DNA of 64,000 bases, taken from the NCBI GenBank assembly GCA_033060915.1, contig CM065397.1, forward strand, positions 35,442,501-35,506,500, read 5' to 3'. The notes under the pieces were generated by a model. It had not been told where the DNA came from. It ran no database searches and worked only from the letters and a program-made list of their open reading frames with translations. This document shows, one piece after another, positions 19,339-30,959 of this stretch (positions within the stretch are counted from its first letter, which is position 1; the number at the start of each line of letters is the position of its first letter). Origin of the DNA: Euryodendron excelsum (Eukaryota; Streptophyta; Magnoliopsida; Ericales; Pentaphylacaceae). The translations under genes and the position numbers were made by a program.

Positions 19339-21894
19339 GTGCAAGAAAAGAGAGTTGGAAAATAGATTTGGAAATAGATTGATTTGAAAGAAATTTGAAA
19401 AGATAAATTTGAAATTGGAAATTTTTAGAACTTGGAAATAGAGATTTGGAAATAGAAATTTGGAATTGGAAGTTTGAAATAAATTATGGAGTTGGAGATT
19501 TGAAAAAGGTTGTGGAATTGAAAATTTCAAAAAGGTTGTGGAATTGAAAATTTGAAAAAGGTTGTGACTGCACCCATGAGGGTTGCCTACGTATTCTTTT
19601 GGAGGAATCAGGTCAGTCGTAGTTCGGACAAGAGTCCAATAGAAAATAAAAGGTTTAATTGGAAAAAGAAATTGAATTGGAATTTGGATTTGATTTGAAT
19701 TTAGAATAGAAGATTGGAATTTGAAATGAATAAAAGAGACCTAGACCTAGGAAGATAGGATTTAGAAATGACTCGAGATTCAGAATGACTTGACTTGAAT
19801 GTTGGACTTGGAAGATCGAAAAAAAAGATTGGATTTAGGAAGGGTTCGAATTAGGAAAGGTCCGATTTAGGAAAGTTTCAAAATAGGGAAGTGTCATTTT
19901 TGGAAAGTTTCATTTTAGAAAAGTTTCAATTTAGGAAAGTTTTGAAATTAGGAAAGGTTTCGTTTTAAGAAAGTATTGAAATTGGAAAGTTTTGAATTTA
20001 GAATGTTTTGAAATAAGGAAGTTTTGAAAGTTGGAAAGTTTAGAATTTAGAAAGTTACGAACTTATAAAGTTTTAGATTTGGAAAGTTGGAAGTTTAGGG
20101 AAGTTTCGAATTTTAGCAAGATTTGAAAAGTTAGATTTGGATAGTTAAGATTTGGGACAGGGATGAAACTAGGAAACGGTTGAATTAGGAAAGATTTGAA
20201 AACTTAAAGTTTGAGGAAAGATCTAAAAGTTTAGGTTTAGGAAGGTAGGAGATTAAGAAGGATGTGGATTAGGAAAAATTTGGAGTTTATTCCTTAGAAG
20301 AAGTGTTTTGATTTTGTTTCCAAAAACAGAGGATATGATCTAGTTTCTTAAATGGGAAGATTGGATTTGGTAAGGATTTGAAAGGTAAAGTTTTAGAAAC
20401 CCTAGATTTGGAAGACTATAGTTTTGATGGAAAGAAGAGGTTTTGGGAATATATATATAGTTTTGATGTAGAAAATAAGAGGTTTTGAAAACCTAAGTTT
20501 TAAGGCAAGGTTGAAAATCATGTTTTTGGGAAGAAAAACTAGGTTTTGCTAATTGTTGGCTCTAGGGCTTAACTTGGACTCTAAGAAAAGAGATTTTTGG
20601 AAAGTGAGTTTTTAGAAAGAGAGATTTTTGGAAGGAAATCCTAAAGAGGAGTTTCTAGAAGAGATTTTGGAAGGAGCTTTTAGAGAGGAGTTTTTAGAAA
20701 GTGAATTTGAGAGGAGTTTTAGAAAGAAGACTTTGGAAGAATTTTTTTAGGAAAGAGTTTTTAGGAAAAAATTTAGGAAGTGAGTTTTCTAAGAAGGAAA
20801 CCTAGGGAGTGTTTTTAGGAAAGGAATTTTGAAGAGGGAGTTTTGGAAAGGAGTTGAAGAAGAAGTTTTGAAAATATATTTTTGAAGGGAGTTTTTGGAA
20901 AACAATTTTGGAAAGGAATTTGAAGAAGGAGATTGGAGAGAGTTTTTGAAAAGTATGTTGAAAAAGAGATTTTTGGAAGGAGGGAGTTGAAAAGAGAGTT
21001 TTTAGAAAGTATATATAAAATACCTCACTTTCCTAAAGCGATTCTAACCATAAGAAGGTTAGAACTACTTTAAGATAGTGGTTTTGAAAACAACAATGTT
21101 TTGAAAATGTGGACCGTATTGGTCACTTTAAATGTAACACTTTCCTAAAGCAACCCTAGCAATGAAAAGGCTAGAACCAACTTAGGATTATGGTTTTGAA
21201 AACAAATTTTGAAAAAGAAGATTTTGATGCAATTTTGAATACGATGTTAATGCAAACTTTGAAAACGAGTTTGAAAACGAACTTTGGAAGAATGTAAGAT
21301 CATAATATGCACAATGCAAAGAGGGTCGTGAACATACAAGGTTAAAGACTTCACCACATAATCAAGGGGGCCGAACCCACGTGGTCTCCGATTAGACTAA
21401 ATGAAAGCCCCCGACACGGTGACTCTCCAATAGCCTAATCCTACACATGGACTGGGAATTCCCTTGTTTCAAGCATGCAAGAGAGGGGGGGGGGGGAAGA
21501 AGATGGGGGATTAAAATAGAACAAAACCTAAGTGGTTTAGGAGAGAGAAAAGAGGGGGGAAGATGCATAAACATAAATAAGAAGTCTACCTTGTGTCTGC
21601 TTTATTTTGCTTAGCTTTGCACGCTTTGCTTTTCTTGTCTTGCTTCGGTCTTCACTTCAATCTTCAAGAGTTTGTCTTCAAACTTCAAAACTTCAGATTA
21701 CAACACTTCAAGTCTTCAAAGGAGGCTTTGGAGGCTAGTGTATGAGTGTGTAGAAATGTATGTGAGTGTATAAGAGACTAGGGTTTGGGAATACCTATGG
21801 AGACTAGGGTTTAGAGAGGCTACAAGCTTTGTATATCGAAAAGTAAGGTTTTTAGACTGAGTTTGCGGACCCCTTTCACGCTGGAGGAGGCTCT

Positions 21895-21904
21895 GTATTT
21901 ATAG
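21895..21904 (-). promoter_or_regulatory. TATA box of O1 5' LTR
   Basis: CTATAAATAC on the minus strand, in the same context as in S1; it would drive leftward transcription through the rest of the O1 LTR and the leader. Confidence 0.78.
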
Positions 21905-23035
21905 ACAAAGGAATGATATGGCGCTTGTTGCAGTAGCGCCAGGCTAAAAATGCTTCTAGCGCCACTAGGAGTGGCGCTAGCTAGTAAGGAAAGTTTTATG
22001 GTCGGCAAGTAACGTATCTTGAGAAGATTTGGGCGCCTGTATTAGTGACTATCATGTAATTTCTAGCCTAGCTTCACTAGGAGTGACTCCAGAAGGTCTG
22101 GGAAGCATGTAAGGGACCGAGAATGGCCCAAAAGGCCAGAAAAGGGCAGGAACCCTTAGAATAGGGTCCTAGATGTATTTGACTTGAAAAAGGATGACAA
22201 GATGTGTTAGAAGGGTTGACCGGGCCTTTGGGGGCAAAACGGTCAACCGAGCCAAAAAGCTACCGGGACGGACTCATAACGTCCCAGAAGACGACTTGAG
22301 ATTTGGAAACATTATTTAGAATGTTCCCAAAGGCTACCGACTTGATACCCAAAGCCGGAGTGGTTAGAAAAGGCGACCGGCCCAGTAGGGGCAAAACGGT
22401 CATTTTGCATTGGGTTTATCGGAACTGACTCGGAATGATTCGGAAAGATAAAGGAAGGTCGGGAATACTATAAGAAGCATTCTCGGGAGGTTTCCAGTTT
22501 GATACCCAGAGCCAGTGTGGTCCCCGGCAAGTTCGGATGCCTAGGGGCAAAATGGTCATCTTGACCAGAAAGTCTCGAAACTGACTAGAAGGCACCTAAT
22601 CATGCCGGATTGGTTTTAAGACAATCTTGGAAGGGTAGACTTACCATTCTGAGGACTTAGGTATTATCTCGAGAAATGTGCCAAAAAATGGTCGTAGGGG
22701 CAGTTTGGTCATTTTTCACCAAAGTGGACTAGCAAGCATTGGTGTTGACCTGGGTTTTGAGTGTTTCCGCCACTCTGATGGAGATCTCGTGATACATGGG
22801 TTTGTTGGCAATTCCTTATATTGACCTGCTTGTGAGTATTTCCGCTACTCTGACGGTTCGCGATCATTCCCGAGACTGCTTGATCTCGGGAAGCTGCTAA
22901 AGGGACTTAGCGCCTGAAAAGTGAACTTTCTCGGAAGGCGTGCTGAAATGGACATTTTGCATTGGCTGGCTAGCAGGTGCCAAAGGTGGGCCGTTCTACC
23001 ATCTAAGGGACTTGGGGTCTTGTCTCGGTTGACAG

Positions 23036-23280
23036 GTTTAAAAGGGACTTACCATCTTCGAGAAAGACGTGCCTATTGGAATTGGAAAGGGGTCTTATCG
23101 TCTTCGAAAAAATGCACCTGGTTTGGAATATGGAAAGGGGACTTACCGTCTTCAGAAAAATGCGCCTGATTTGGAATATGAAAAGGGGACTTACCGTCTT
23201 CGAAAAGACGTGCTTGATTTGGAATATGGAAAGGGGACTTACCATATTCGGAAAGACGTGCCTAATTTGGAATTGGACCG
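23036..23280 (-). repeat. 48-bp minisatellite in U3 of O1
   Basis: GGAAAGGGG-type landmarks at 23084, 23132, 23180 and 23228 give an exact 48-bp period, about five units. The unit equals the 81-bp unit of other copies minus a 33-bp segment containing the AATAAA and paired CTCGAG. Confidence 0.85.
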
Positions 23281-24635
23281 AACAATGCCCCCAAGGTCAT
23301 TTTGGTCATTTTGCCGCTATTTGGGCCTGGCGGGCCCGCGAAGCGATGGATAGACGGGATTAGGACTAGAATTCTAGAATATGTCCATATTGACTTGAAA
23401 TTAAGTCTGGACAAACTGTAGACTGCCGAGCGGTCGTGGGGTGCTTACATTCGTTATCCAGCACATCTTTTGAGAAAGTTGATCCCTCAGACAATAATTC
23501 CATCTAGTAGCTTCCTGAGATCAGGCAATCTTCGGAATGAACGCACCCATCAGAGTGGCGGAAACAGTCACAAACAGGTCGACATTAGGAATCGCCAACA
23601 AAACCCTTATGTCACGGGACCGAACATGCCTCTGGGCTATGGCACGTTCACCGAAGGATGGGCTACCTTTGAAAACCAACTCGTCACGCACCATCAGAGT
23701 GGTAGAAACACTTAAAACCGGGTCAACACTAGTGCCTACTAGCCCACTTTGGTGAAAAAAGACCAAACTGCCCCTTGGGCCTTCCCGGTATGCTTCTCGA
23801 GAAAGTATCTAAGTCCATAAAGTGGTAAGTTCACCTTTCCAAGATTATCCCAAAGGTAATCTGGTGTGTTCAAGTGCCTTCTAGTCAGTTCCGAACCAAT
23901 TCCAAGACCATCCGGTCAAAATGATCATTTTGCCCTCAGGCTTCCGATCGCCTTCGGAAACCACACTGGTTCTAGGTATCAAACTGGTAACCTCTCGAGG
24001 ATGCTTCTAATAGTATGCTCATTCATCTAACACTCTTTCGGATCATTTTGAGTCTATTTCGGCAAACCCGATGTAAAATGACAATTTTGCCCCTAGTGGG
24101 CCAGTCGCTTTTTCCAACCACGCCCGCTTTAGGTATCAAACCAGTAACTCTTTGAAACACTCTTAATAGTGTTTCTAACCTTCAAGCCTTCTCACGGGTC
24201 ACTCCGAGTCCATTCTAGAGTTTTTTCAGTTTAAATTATTGTTTTGGCCTCGGCAGGCCTGTCGACCTTTTCAACTATTCTAGCGTTGTTTTTCAAGCCA
24301 GTTATCCCTGAGACACTCTCCCAAGGGTTCCTGTTCATTCCCGGCCAAGTCTGGTTACTCAGATCCTTCCGAATCATTCCTAGACTTTTCGAAGTCACTC
24401 TTAGTAGAGCCAAGCCAAAAATTGCATGGTAGTCACTAGGATAGGCGCCCATATCTTTTGCCTTGCGTATCAAGGGTTGAAAGAGACGTTTCTTGCCGCC
24501 TTAAAACTTTCTTAAGTGGCTGGTGCCACTAGCAGTGGCGCTAAGCCAATAAATGGCCTGGTGCCACTCCTAGTGGCACCAGTGTATTTTTTGCCCTAGC
24601 ACCACTGCAATAGGCGCCAAGACTATTTCGATTGT

Positions 24636-24645
24636 CTATAAATAC
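24636..24645 (+). promoter_or_regulatory. TATA box of O2 5' LTR
   Basis: CTATAAATAC on the plus strand at the position homologous to the other LTRs; transcription would run rightward. Confidence 0.75.
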
Positions 24646-27331
24646 AGACCCTCCCCCTACGTAAAAGAGGTCTGCAAACTCAGTCCAGAAATACTGTTTC
24701 TCTAAAAACAAAGCTCAAAGTCTCTCCAAACCCTAGCCCCATCAAGCCTTTTCAAGCCTTAGCCTCTATACGCTCAAACCCTAACATCTATACATCTCAT
24801 ACACACAAACACAAGCCTCAAAAGCATCCATTGAAGACTCAAGGTGCTACAACTTCAAGGTTCTCAAAGTCAAGTAAAGCTAGAAGAAGACAAGGTAGGT
24901 TTTCGATTTATTTTTATGTAATTTCCCCTCTCTCTTCTCCCTCCTACCCTACTTAGATTTTCTTCTATTTTAATACCCATCTTCTACCTCCCTTTTTTGC
25001 ATGCTTGAAATAAGGGATTCCTCAATTCATGCCTAGGGAGAATTGTTAAAAATCACCGTGTTGGGGGCTCTCTTCAAATTCAACCCTTGATGGTATGGGT
25101 TCGGCCCCTTTGATTATGTGGTAAACCCTAGCCTTGTATGTTCACGACCCTATTGTATTGTGCATATCATGTTCATACATTCATTCAAAATTGTTTTTAA
25201 AGTTGTATTTCAAACTTGCATCAAAGTTGTTTTTAAACTTGCATTCAAAATCCCTTTCTTTCAAACTTATCTTCAAAAATCACAATCCTAAAGTTATTCT
25301 AGCCATTCTATGGTTAAGGTTATTTTAGGAAAGTGTTATATTCTTTGTGACCATTAAGGACCAAATTTTTGGGTGTAAACCCCAAATTGTTATTATCAAA
25401 ACCACAATTTTAAGATGATTCTAGCCATTCCATGATTAGGATTGTTTTAGAAAAGTGTGATATTCAAAGTGATCATTATGGTCCATATTTCAAATTCATG
25501 TTGTTTTCAAAATCACAATCCTAGAATGGTTCTAATCTCTTCATAGTTAGAATCATTTTAGGAAAGTGAGATATTCAAAAGATTTCAAAAGTCCATATTC
25601 AAACCCCCTTCTAAATTGTTTTGCAAATCTCTTTCTTAAAAATTCTTTTCATAAAATCTTTTTCTTAAAAACTCTTTTAAAGTATCTCACTCTAAAAACT
25701 CTATTTAAAGATCTACTTTCCAAAAACTCTTTTCAAATTTCTTTCCAAAAACTCTTTGCCCCGGAGTTTAAGCCAAGCGCTCAAACCCATGGTTAGGAAA
25801 CCCTAATTTCTTTCTTAAAATTGTGACTTCTTATTTTGCATCAAATCTTAGATCTCCAAAACTTCTTTTTTTACACCAAATCATAGATTTTCAAATCCAA
25901 GATTTCCAAACTTCAACCCTTCCAATTCCATGTCATATCCAATCTTCCAATTTAGGAAACTAGATCAAATCCTCCAATTTAGGAAATCAAATCAAATCTT
26001 CTAATTTTTGAAACGAAATCAAATCATCTATTTTTAAAAATAAAATCTAATCTTCAACTTTAGGAAATAGGAATCAAATCTTTCCTAATTCTAATCTTTC
26101 CTGATTCAAACCTTTCTTAATTTCAAACTTTTCCAAATTTCAACTTTTTAATTTCAAACTTCCAAATCTTTTCAAAGTTCAAAACTTTCCAAATTCAAAA
26201 CTTTCAAAACTCAAATCTTTCCTAAAATGAAACTTTCCTAATTTGGCACTTTCCTGTTTTAAAACTGTCATAATTCAAAACTTTCTAAATTCCAATCTTT
26301 CTTAAATTCTGGCTTTCTAAACTCATTCAAATCAAATAATCAAGTCAAAATCTTTGCAAGTCTTTCCAAGTCAAGTGTTTCTAAAATCAAATGAAGTCTC
26401 TTCCAATCTATTCTAAGTCTCGTTTTTCCTAATTCTAAGTTTTCTAAAATCAAACTTTTCAAATCTAAATCAAATCTTTCTAATTCAATTAGATGCTCCA
26501 ACCTTTGGTTACCTAAACCCTAGGAGCCTAAACCCTAGTTCAACCCTAATCCTAAGTTAGGAAGTTTTAACTCTTTTCTAAAACTGCTTTCTATACTAAG
26601 ATGGCTTTTCAACTTCAATCTAGGTCAAAATATTTTCAAAAACTCAACTCCTTCTTTTCCAAATCAAGTGCAAGTTCTTTTTCTAAGTTCAATCTTTTCA
26701 AGTCAAAATCAATTTTTAGATCTTCGAAGTTCAATTTCAAATCAAAGTCCAATTTCAAATATTCTATTTCAAGTTCAAATCAAACCTTTTTTTTTAAATC
26801 AAACTCTTTTCAAATCAAATCTTTTCAAGTTAAACTTTTCAAAAACCTTGAAGTGTCTATTTTCAATCGGACTCTTGTCTGAACTACGACTGACCTAATT
26901 CCCAATAAAGGGATACGTAAGCAACCCTTATGGGTGCGGTCACAACCTTTTCAAATTTCTAATTCTATCATCTATTTCAAATTTCTAATTTCCATAACGT
27001 CTTTCTAGTCTCAAATCATCTTTTCAATTCTATTTTCAAAATCAAATCTTTATCTTGCACTTGCACGACATGCATCATATCAAACTTCTTTCTAAATGAG
27101 TGGATAGTATTAGATATTGAATAATCAAAGATCCTAAATGAGTGAACCTAGGGTGAATAGACATGTAAGTACCGAAAGGGCAGGGTAGGGTGATGATCTT
27201 AGGATATCTTTCCTACACGTAACCAACCTTCGAACTTAGAATCTCTATTTTCAAAGACAAAAAATGGAGTTATTTTTAAAAAGGGTTTAAATCTTTTCAA
27301 AGGTTGTCAAACAACCTGTTTTCTTTAAAAA

Positions 27332-27336
27332 CCCTC
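27332..27336. repeat. Left TSD of O3 (CCCTC)
   Basis: Perfect match to 52742-52746; joining the two sides restores continuous O2 LTR text. Confidence 0.93.
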
Positions 27337-28109
27337 TGTCGCGCCCCAGTTTTTTGGGTGCCCAAGGTCCTTTCGGCTCGGAGACCCTAAAGTATGGAAC
27401 TCTGTCACTAGAACTCTTCCTCCTAGAAGGACAAGTGCGACTAGGTTTGAAAATTGGATTGACTAAGGGCTTTTAAGAAAAATAGGAGCCGCCACCTAAC
27501 TTGATTAAGGTGAGTTAGGGAACCTAAAACTAAGTGTTAATCCGAAGATTAAACTTAGGGTTTTTGAAAGTGGTTTTGAAAACTCCCTCAAGAGAGGGTT
27601 TTTTTTTTTAAGAAAATAGGTTGTTTGGCAACCTTTGGAAAGATTTAAGCCCTTTTGAAAAATAACTCCATTTTGGTCATTTGAAAACAGAAATTTATGG
27701 TTCGGGGGTTGGTTACGTGTAGGGAAGATATCCTAAGATTATCACCCTACCCCGCCCTTTCGGTACCTACATGTCTAATCACCCTTGGTTCACTCACTAA
27801 AATAGCCAATTACCATTGCCCACTTAATATCCACTTTATAATTTTGAAAATGGGGTTTAGTCATCACTTTTCGGATGAATGATGCATGATGCAAGTTTTT
27901 GGAAGAAGTTTGAAAATAATGAGGGTTTTGAAGGAGTTTGGAATAGAAACTTTGAATTGATTGAAATTTTTGAAAAAGGGATTGGAGTTGAAATAAAAGT
28001 TATGATCGCACCATTTTAGGTTGCCTACGTATTTCATTTGGTGAGAATCAGGTCAATCGTAGTTCGGGCAAGAGCTCGATGAAAAATAGCCGCATTAGGG
28101 CCTTTGGAA

Positions 28110-28245
28110 TGTTTGAAGATACTTTGGGATCTTTGGAGAAGTTTAAGATACTTTGAGGTCTTTGGAAAAGTTTAAGACGCTTTGAGGTCTTTGGAAAAGT
28201 TTAAGATAATTTAAGGTCTTTGGAAGAGTTTAAGACACTTGGAGG
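28110..28245 (-). repeat. ~29-30-bp tandem repeat in O3 3' LTR
   Basis: Units of the type AGTTTAAGATACTTTGAGGT plus CTTTGGAAA are repeated four to five times; the 5' LTR has about four (43480-43590). A one-unit difference arose after insertion, because the LTRs start identical. Confidence 0.75.
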
Positions 28246-28734
28246 TCTTGACTCGAAATTGGATGGTGGCATGTTTTGAAAATGTTTTTTGGATCAAAGT
28301 GAGAGAGTTTTGAAAAATGCTTTGGTATGGATCAAGAGGACTTGAAAGTGCTTTTCAAGTCTTGTTTTGAAAACTTAGGAGGCGTGACTTTAGAATGTTC
28401 CGCTGAATTAGTATTTTAAAGTGGTTTTTGGAAGTGGCTAAGGGTTTGGAATCCTAATATGGACAACCTTAGAGGTTGATCTTGATTTATCACTTGTCCT
28501 TGGAATCCCTAACCACGAGGGGGCTACGGACACCTTAGGTTTGTGACCTTTTGAAAGCATTTTTGGGAATGTCTTGAAGACGAAGTGTAAGGACATTTGA
28601 AGAGTTTATGGAGTTAGTTTTTTTGAAGTCAGGAGAGTGGGAGGTTTTGGAAAAGTGGGTTATGAGAATGGTTTAAAATTGAGTGATCATTTAGAAAAGG
28701 GTTCAAGAATTGGAGCCTTGAAGAGTATTGACCT

Positions 28735-29075
28735 AGATTGGGTTGGCTTAAGGTTAGAGGTGACCTAAGGTTGAGTAAATTGGGTTAGGTTTACCTAGGG
28801 TTAAGATGACCCATGGTTAACTAAACAAGATAGGGTTAACCTAAGGTTAAGGTGACCTAAGGTTAAGTAACTTGGATAGGGTTAACCTAAGGTTAGGATG
28901 ACTTAGGGTTAGGTTAGCCTAAGGTATGGTGAACCTAAGGTTAGGATGACTTAGGGTTAGGTTAACCTAAGGTGAGCCAACTAGGGTCATGTTAACCTAG
29001 GGTTGGTCAACTAGGGTCAAGTTAACCTAGGGTTGGTCAACTAGGGTCAAGTTAACCTAGTGTTGGACAACTAGG
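28735..29075 (-). repeat. GGTTAACCTAAGGTTA array in O3 3' LTR
   Basis: Degenerate repeats built on AGGTTA, TTAGGGTTAGG and GTTAACCTA with a period near 20-40 bp; the homologous array in the 5' LTR is at about 44085-44400. The hexamer resemblance to telomere repeats is superficial. Confidence 0.75.
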
Positions 29076-29252
29076 GTTCGTCCAAACTTTGCCTCGATAA
29101 TTGAGTCAATCGGGAAGGTCTCGGGGGAATCGGTCGCACTCGGGATGTTCTCCTGGGGCTTCTGGTGAACTTTTATGTTTTTGAAAAGTTTGAATTGTGT
29201 TTGGAAGCATGGGATATCATCTCGGGAAGTGTGCCAAAAAGGACACTTTTGT

Positions 29253-29688
29253 GGAGCGTCTGTGATACGCTCCGAGGGTGTTCGAAAGAAATTGTTTTCG
29301 TTTCGTATAATCAAGGCCTTCGGGAAGCGATCCTTTCGATTGGACCGTACCAATGGAAAGTAATTTGGAAATAATTTCTAGAATTTCCAGATTTATGCAT
29401 TTTTAAGTCGTTTGACGGTGCATTTCAATAAGAGAATTGGGAAAAAAGTCAACCTTGGCGGAGCGTCTGCGAGACGCTCCAAGGGTTGTCAAAATTAACT
29501 AGGTTTGAGCCATACGATAAAGGGCTTCGGGAAGCGATCTATCCAATCAAGCCGTATCGATGGGAAGATCTATGAACGAGCTTTCGAGAATTCCCTAATT
29601 TACGCGTTTCTCAAGTCAGTTGACGGAGCGTTATAACTAGGGAATCGGGAGAAAAGACAATTTAGGTGGAGCGTCTGCAAGACGCTCC
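29253..29688 (-). repeat. Three hairpins in a 207-208-bp tandem repeat, O3 3' LTR
   Basis: Inverted repeats at 29253-29273, 29460-29480 and 29668-29688, 207 and 208 bp apart. The middle one is perfect, with 9-bp arms GGAGCGTCT and AGACGCTCC around GCG. Sequence between them is also repeated (GGGAAGCGATC, then TTGACGG blocks). Counterparts in the 5' LTR are at 51309-51329, 51517-51537 and 51725-51745. Confidence 0.85.
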
Positions 29689-30179
29689 AGGAAACTTTTA
29701 TCGAGTCATGTGAGTTTAGTGCCGTAGGGTCCTCCTCGGGTTAAACAAGGGTGTATGGTGAAACCCTTTGCTCGAAATCCCAAGGCCAGTGCTGTTTTGG
29801 GGCATATTTGGATTTCCAAGGGCAAAACGGTCATTTTGACCGGGATTGGCTGAAAATGGTCAGGAATGGTTTGGTGTGTTGTGTTAAGCGTGTAGGGTTG
29901 TTCATGGATGGTTTTGGGAGAGTCGTTTTCTGTTCGGAAGGGTTTGTGCAGTGTTGAGGTGTTCAAGGGCAAAACGGTCATTTTGACTGGAGTGAGCCAG
30001 ACTAGGACCGGAATTGGACTGAATGGCGTGCGGGGGATGCCTAACAATTTAGTAACATTTTGGGAAGGTGGACTTATCATTTTTTAGGGATTTTGAAGTT
30101 TCCCAAAACGCACTTGGAGGCCCAAAGGGCGGGTTTGGTTATTTTTCACCGAGTCGTGCTAGTAGGCGCCAGTGTTGAC

Positions 30180-30440
30180 CTAGGTGTTGGTTCCTGAGAC
30201 CAGCCGGCCTCGGAAAACTACCTGTGCAGTGTTGGTCTCTAAGATCGCCCGGTCTTAGAGAACTACCTGTAGGGGTGGCGTTGGTTCCTGAGAACGCCCG
30301 GTCTCGGAGAACAACCAAATGACAGACATTCTACGTTGGCAGGCTAGCAGGCGCCAGAAGTGAATCGTCTAGAATTCAATGAGGTGTTGGTCCCCGAAAC
30401 CGCCCGATCCCGGGAAACTACCTGGATGGCGTTGGTTTTT
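30180..30440 (-). repeat. ~46-48-bp hairpin minisatellite in U3 of O3 3' LTR
   Basis: GTTGGT landmarks at 30186, 30232 and 30280, with a related unit at 30386. Units contain inverted arms such as CTCTAAGA / TCTTAGAG around CGCCCGG. The 5' LTR (about 52235-52420) has an additional unit. The period resembles the 48-bp unit of O1. Confidence 0.75.
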
Positions 30441-30638
30441 TGGACCGCCCAATCTGGAAAGTTGCCTGGAATAATGGTACTTACGGCTCCAATAGGTCTT
30501 TGTGGACCCGTGAAGCGACCAGTTGGCTGGATTATAAGTTGAAAGGCTCATCTTGAACCCGCATGTGTTGTGATGTTGGAAAACTGAGCCTAGTCGACCC
30601 GGAGATTGCCAAGCGGGCAAAAATGGGGTGTGCTTACA

Positions 30639-30655
30639 ACTGCCCCTCTTTTTCT
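30639..30655 (-). other. Polypurine tract of O3
   Basis: Minus-strand AGAAAAAGAGGGGCAGT directly precedes the TGTAAG start of the 3' LTR, where a PPT is required. This confirms the element's strand. Confidence 0.85.
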
Positions 30656-30959
30656 GTTTTTGCTTGTCGAAGACAGAAAAATAAAAAGGAAGGATCCCAT
30701 GTTGACTGCGAGGTAATCGGAGGGACTGGAGTGGTTGGAATTTGGAATTTTAAGTTTTGAAAACTGGATTGTTTGAATTTTGGAATTTTGAAATGATTTT
30801 GAAATTTTTCCTTAACCGACATTTGGACCGATGAAATGACACTCCTTTAGGGAGATTTAGGATTTTTGAATTTTGAAAAGGATATTTTTTTTTTTTCAAA
30901 CGATGGCCTTCTGTGATGGAGGGATTTTGAATTGAATTGGAAGGGTTTGGAAAACTTTT

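Larger units (their letters stand above)
1..23449 (-). mobile_element. O1: Ogre/Tat-like LTR retrotransposon, 5' portion, cut by the window edge
   Basis: Read on the minus strand this is a 5' LTR (23449 down to 13759), a primer-binding site (13756 down to 13739) and a long untranslated leader running off the left edge. The LTR has TGTAAG...GCAACA ends. The very long LTR and the TGGCGACTCC-type PBS match what I recall of the Ogre/Tat lineage. The leader holds a Tekay-type insertion (2958-11842) and the LTR holds solo LTR S1 (14297-19333). O1 appears to be inserted in the LTR of O2, which resumes at 23450; the partner TSD lies outside the window. No gag-pol of O1 is visible, so its coding capacity is unknown. 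Confidence 0.75.
19334..23449 (-). repeat. O1 5' LTR, 5'-terminal piece
   Basis: The piece resumes O1's LTR after S1 and ends GTGCTTACA at 23449. It carries the same landmarks as S1: conserved box near 19560-19630, purine array, TATA box, GGCGCC remnants and a 48-bp minisatellite. Several features are decayed, fitting an older copy than S1, which interrupts it. Confidence 0.85.
23450..27336 (+). repeat. O2 5' LTR, main piece (opposite orientation)
   Basis: This is the reverse complement of the O1-type LTR. Recognisable parts in order: hairpin/U3 text, 157-bp repeats with CAAAACGGTCATTTTG-like motifs (about 23900-24130), GGCGCC-type decayed palindromes (about 24520-24620), TATA box 24636-24645, pyrimidine-rich array (about 26080-26480) and the conserved TACGTAAGCAACC box near 26910-26945. 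The first several hundred bases, including TGTAAG, are missing, presumably left of O1 outside the window. The piece is cut at 27336 by O3. Confidence 0.82.
27337..30638 (-). repeat. O3 3' LTR (3302 bp, promoter region deleted)
   Basis: TGTCGCGCCC...GCTTACA on the plus strand. It is collinear with the O3 5' LTR except that the segment corresponding to 44388-51131 (about 1.48 kb without S3) is missing at 29075/29076. That segment holds the TATA-like box. Landmarks: PBS-like motif 27485-27494 (one mismatch), conserved box about 28008-28080, ~29-bp repeat about 28110-28245, GGTTAACC-rich array about 28735-29075, 208-bp hairpin repeats about 29080-29690, and ~46-48-bp hairpin repeats about 30180-30440. 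Confidence 0.9.

Noticed and set aside
28735..29075. TTAGGGTTAGG text resembling telomere repeats
   Set aside because: Plant telomeres are usually TTTAGGG arrays. Here the hexamers are scattered in an irregular GGTTAACC-type repeat inside an LTR.
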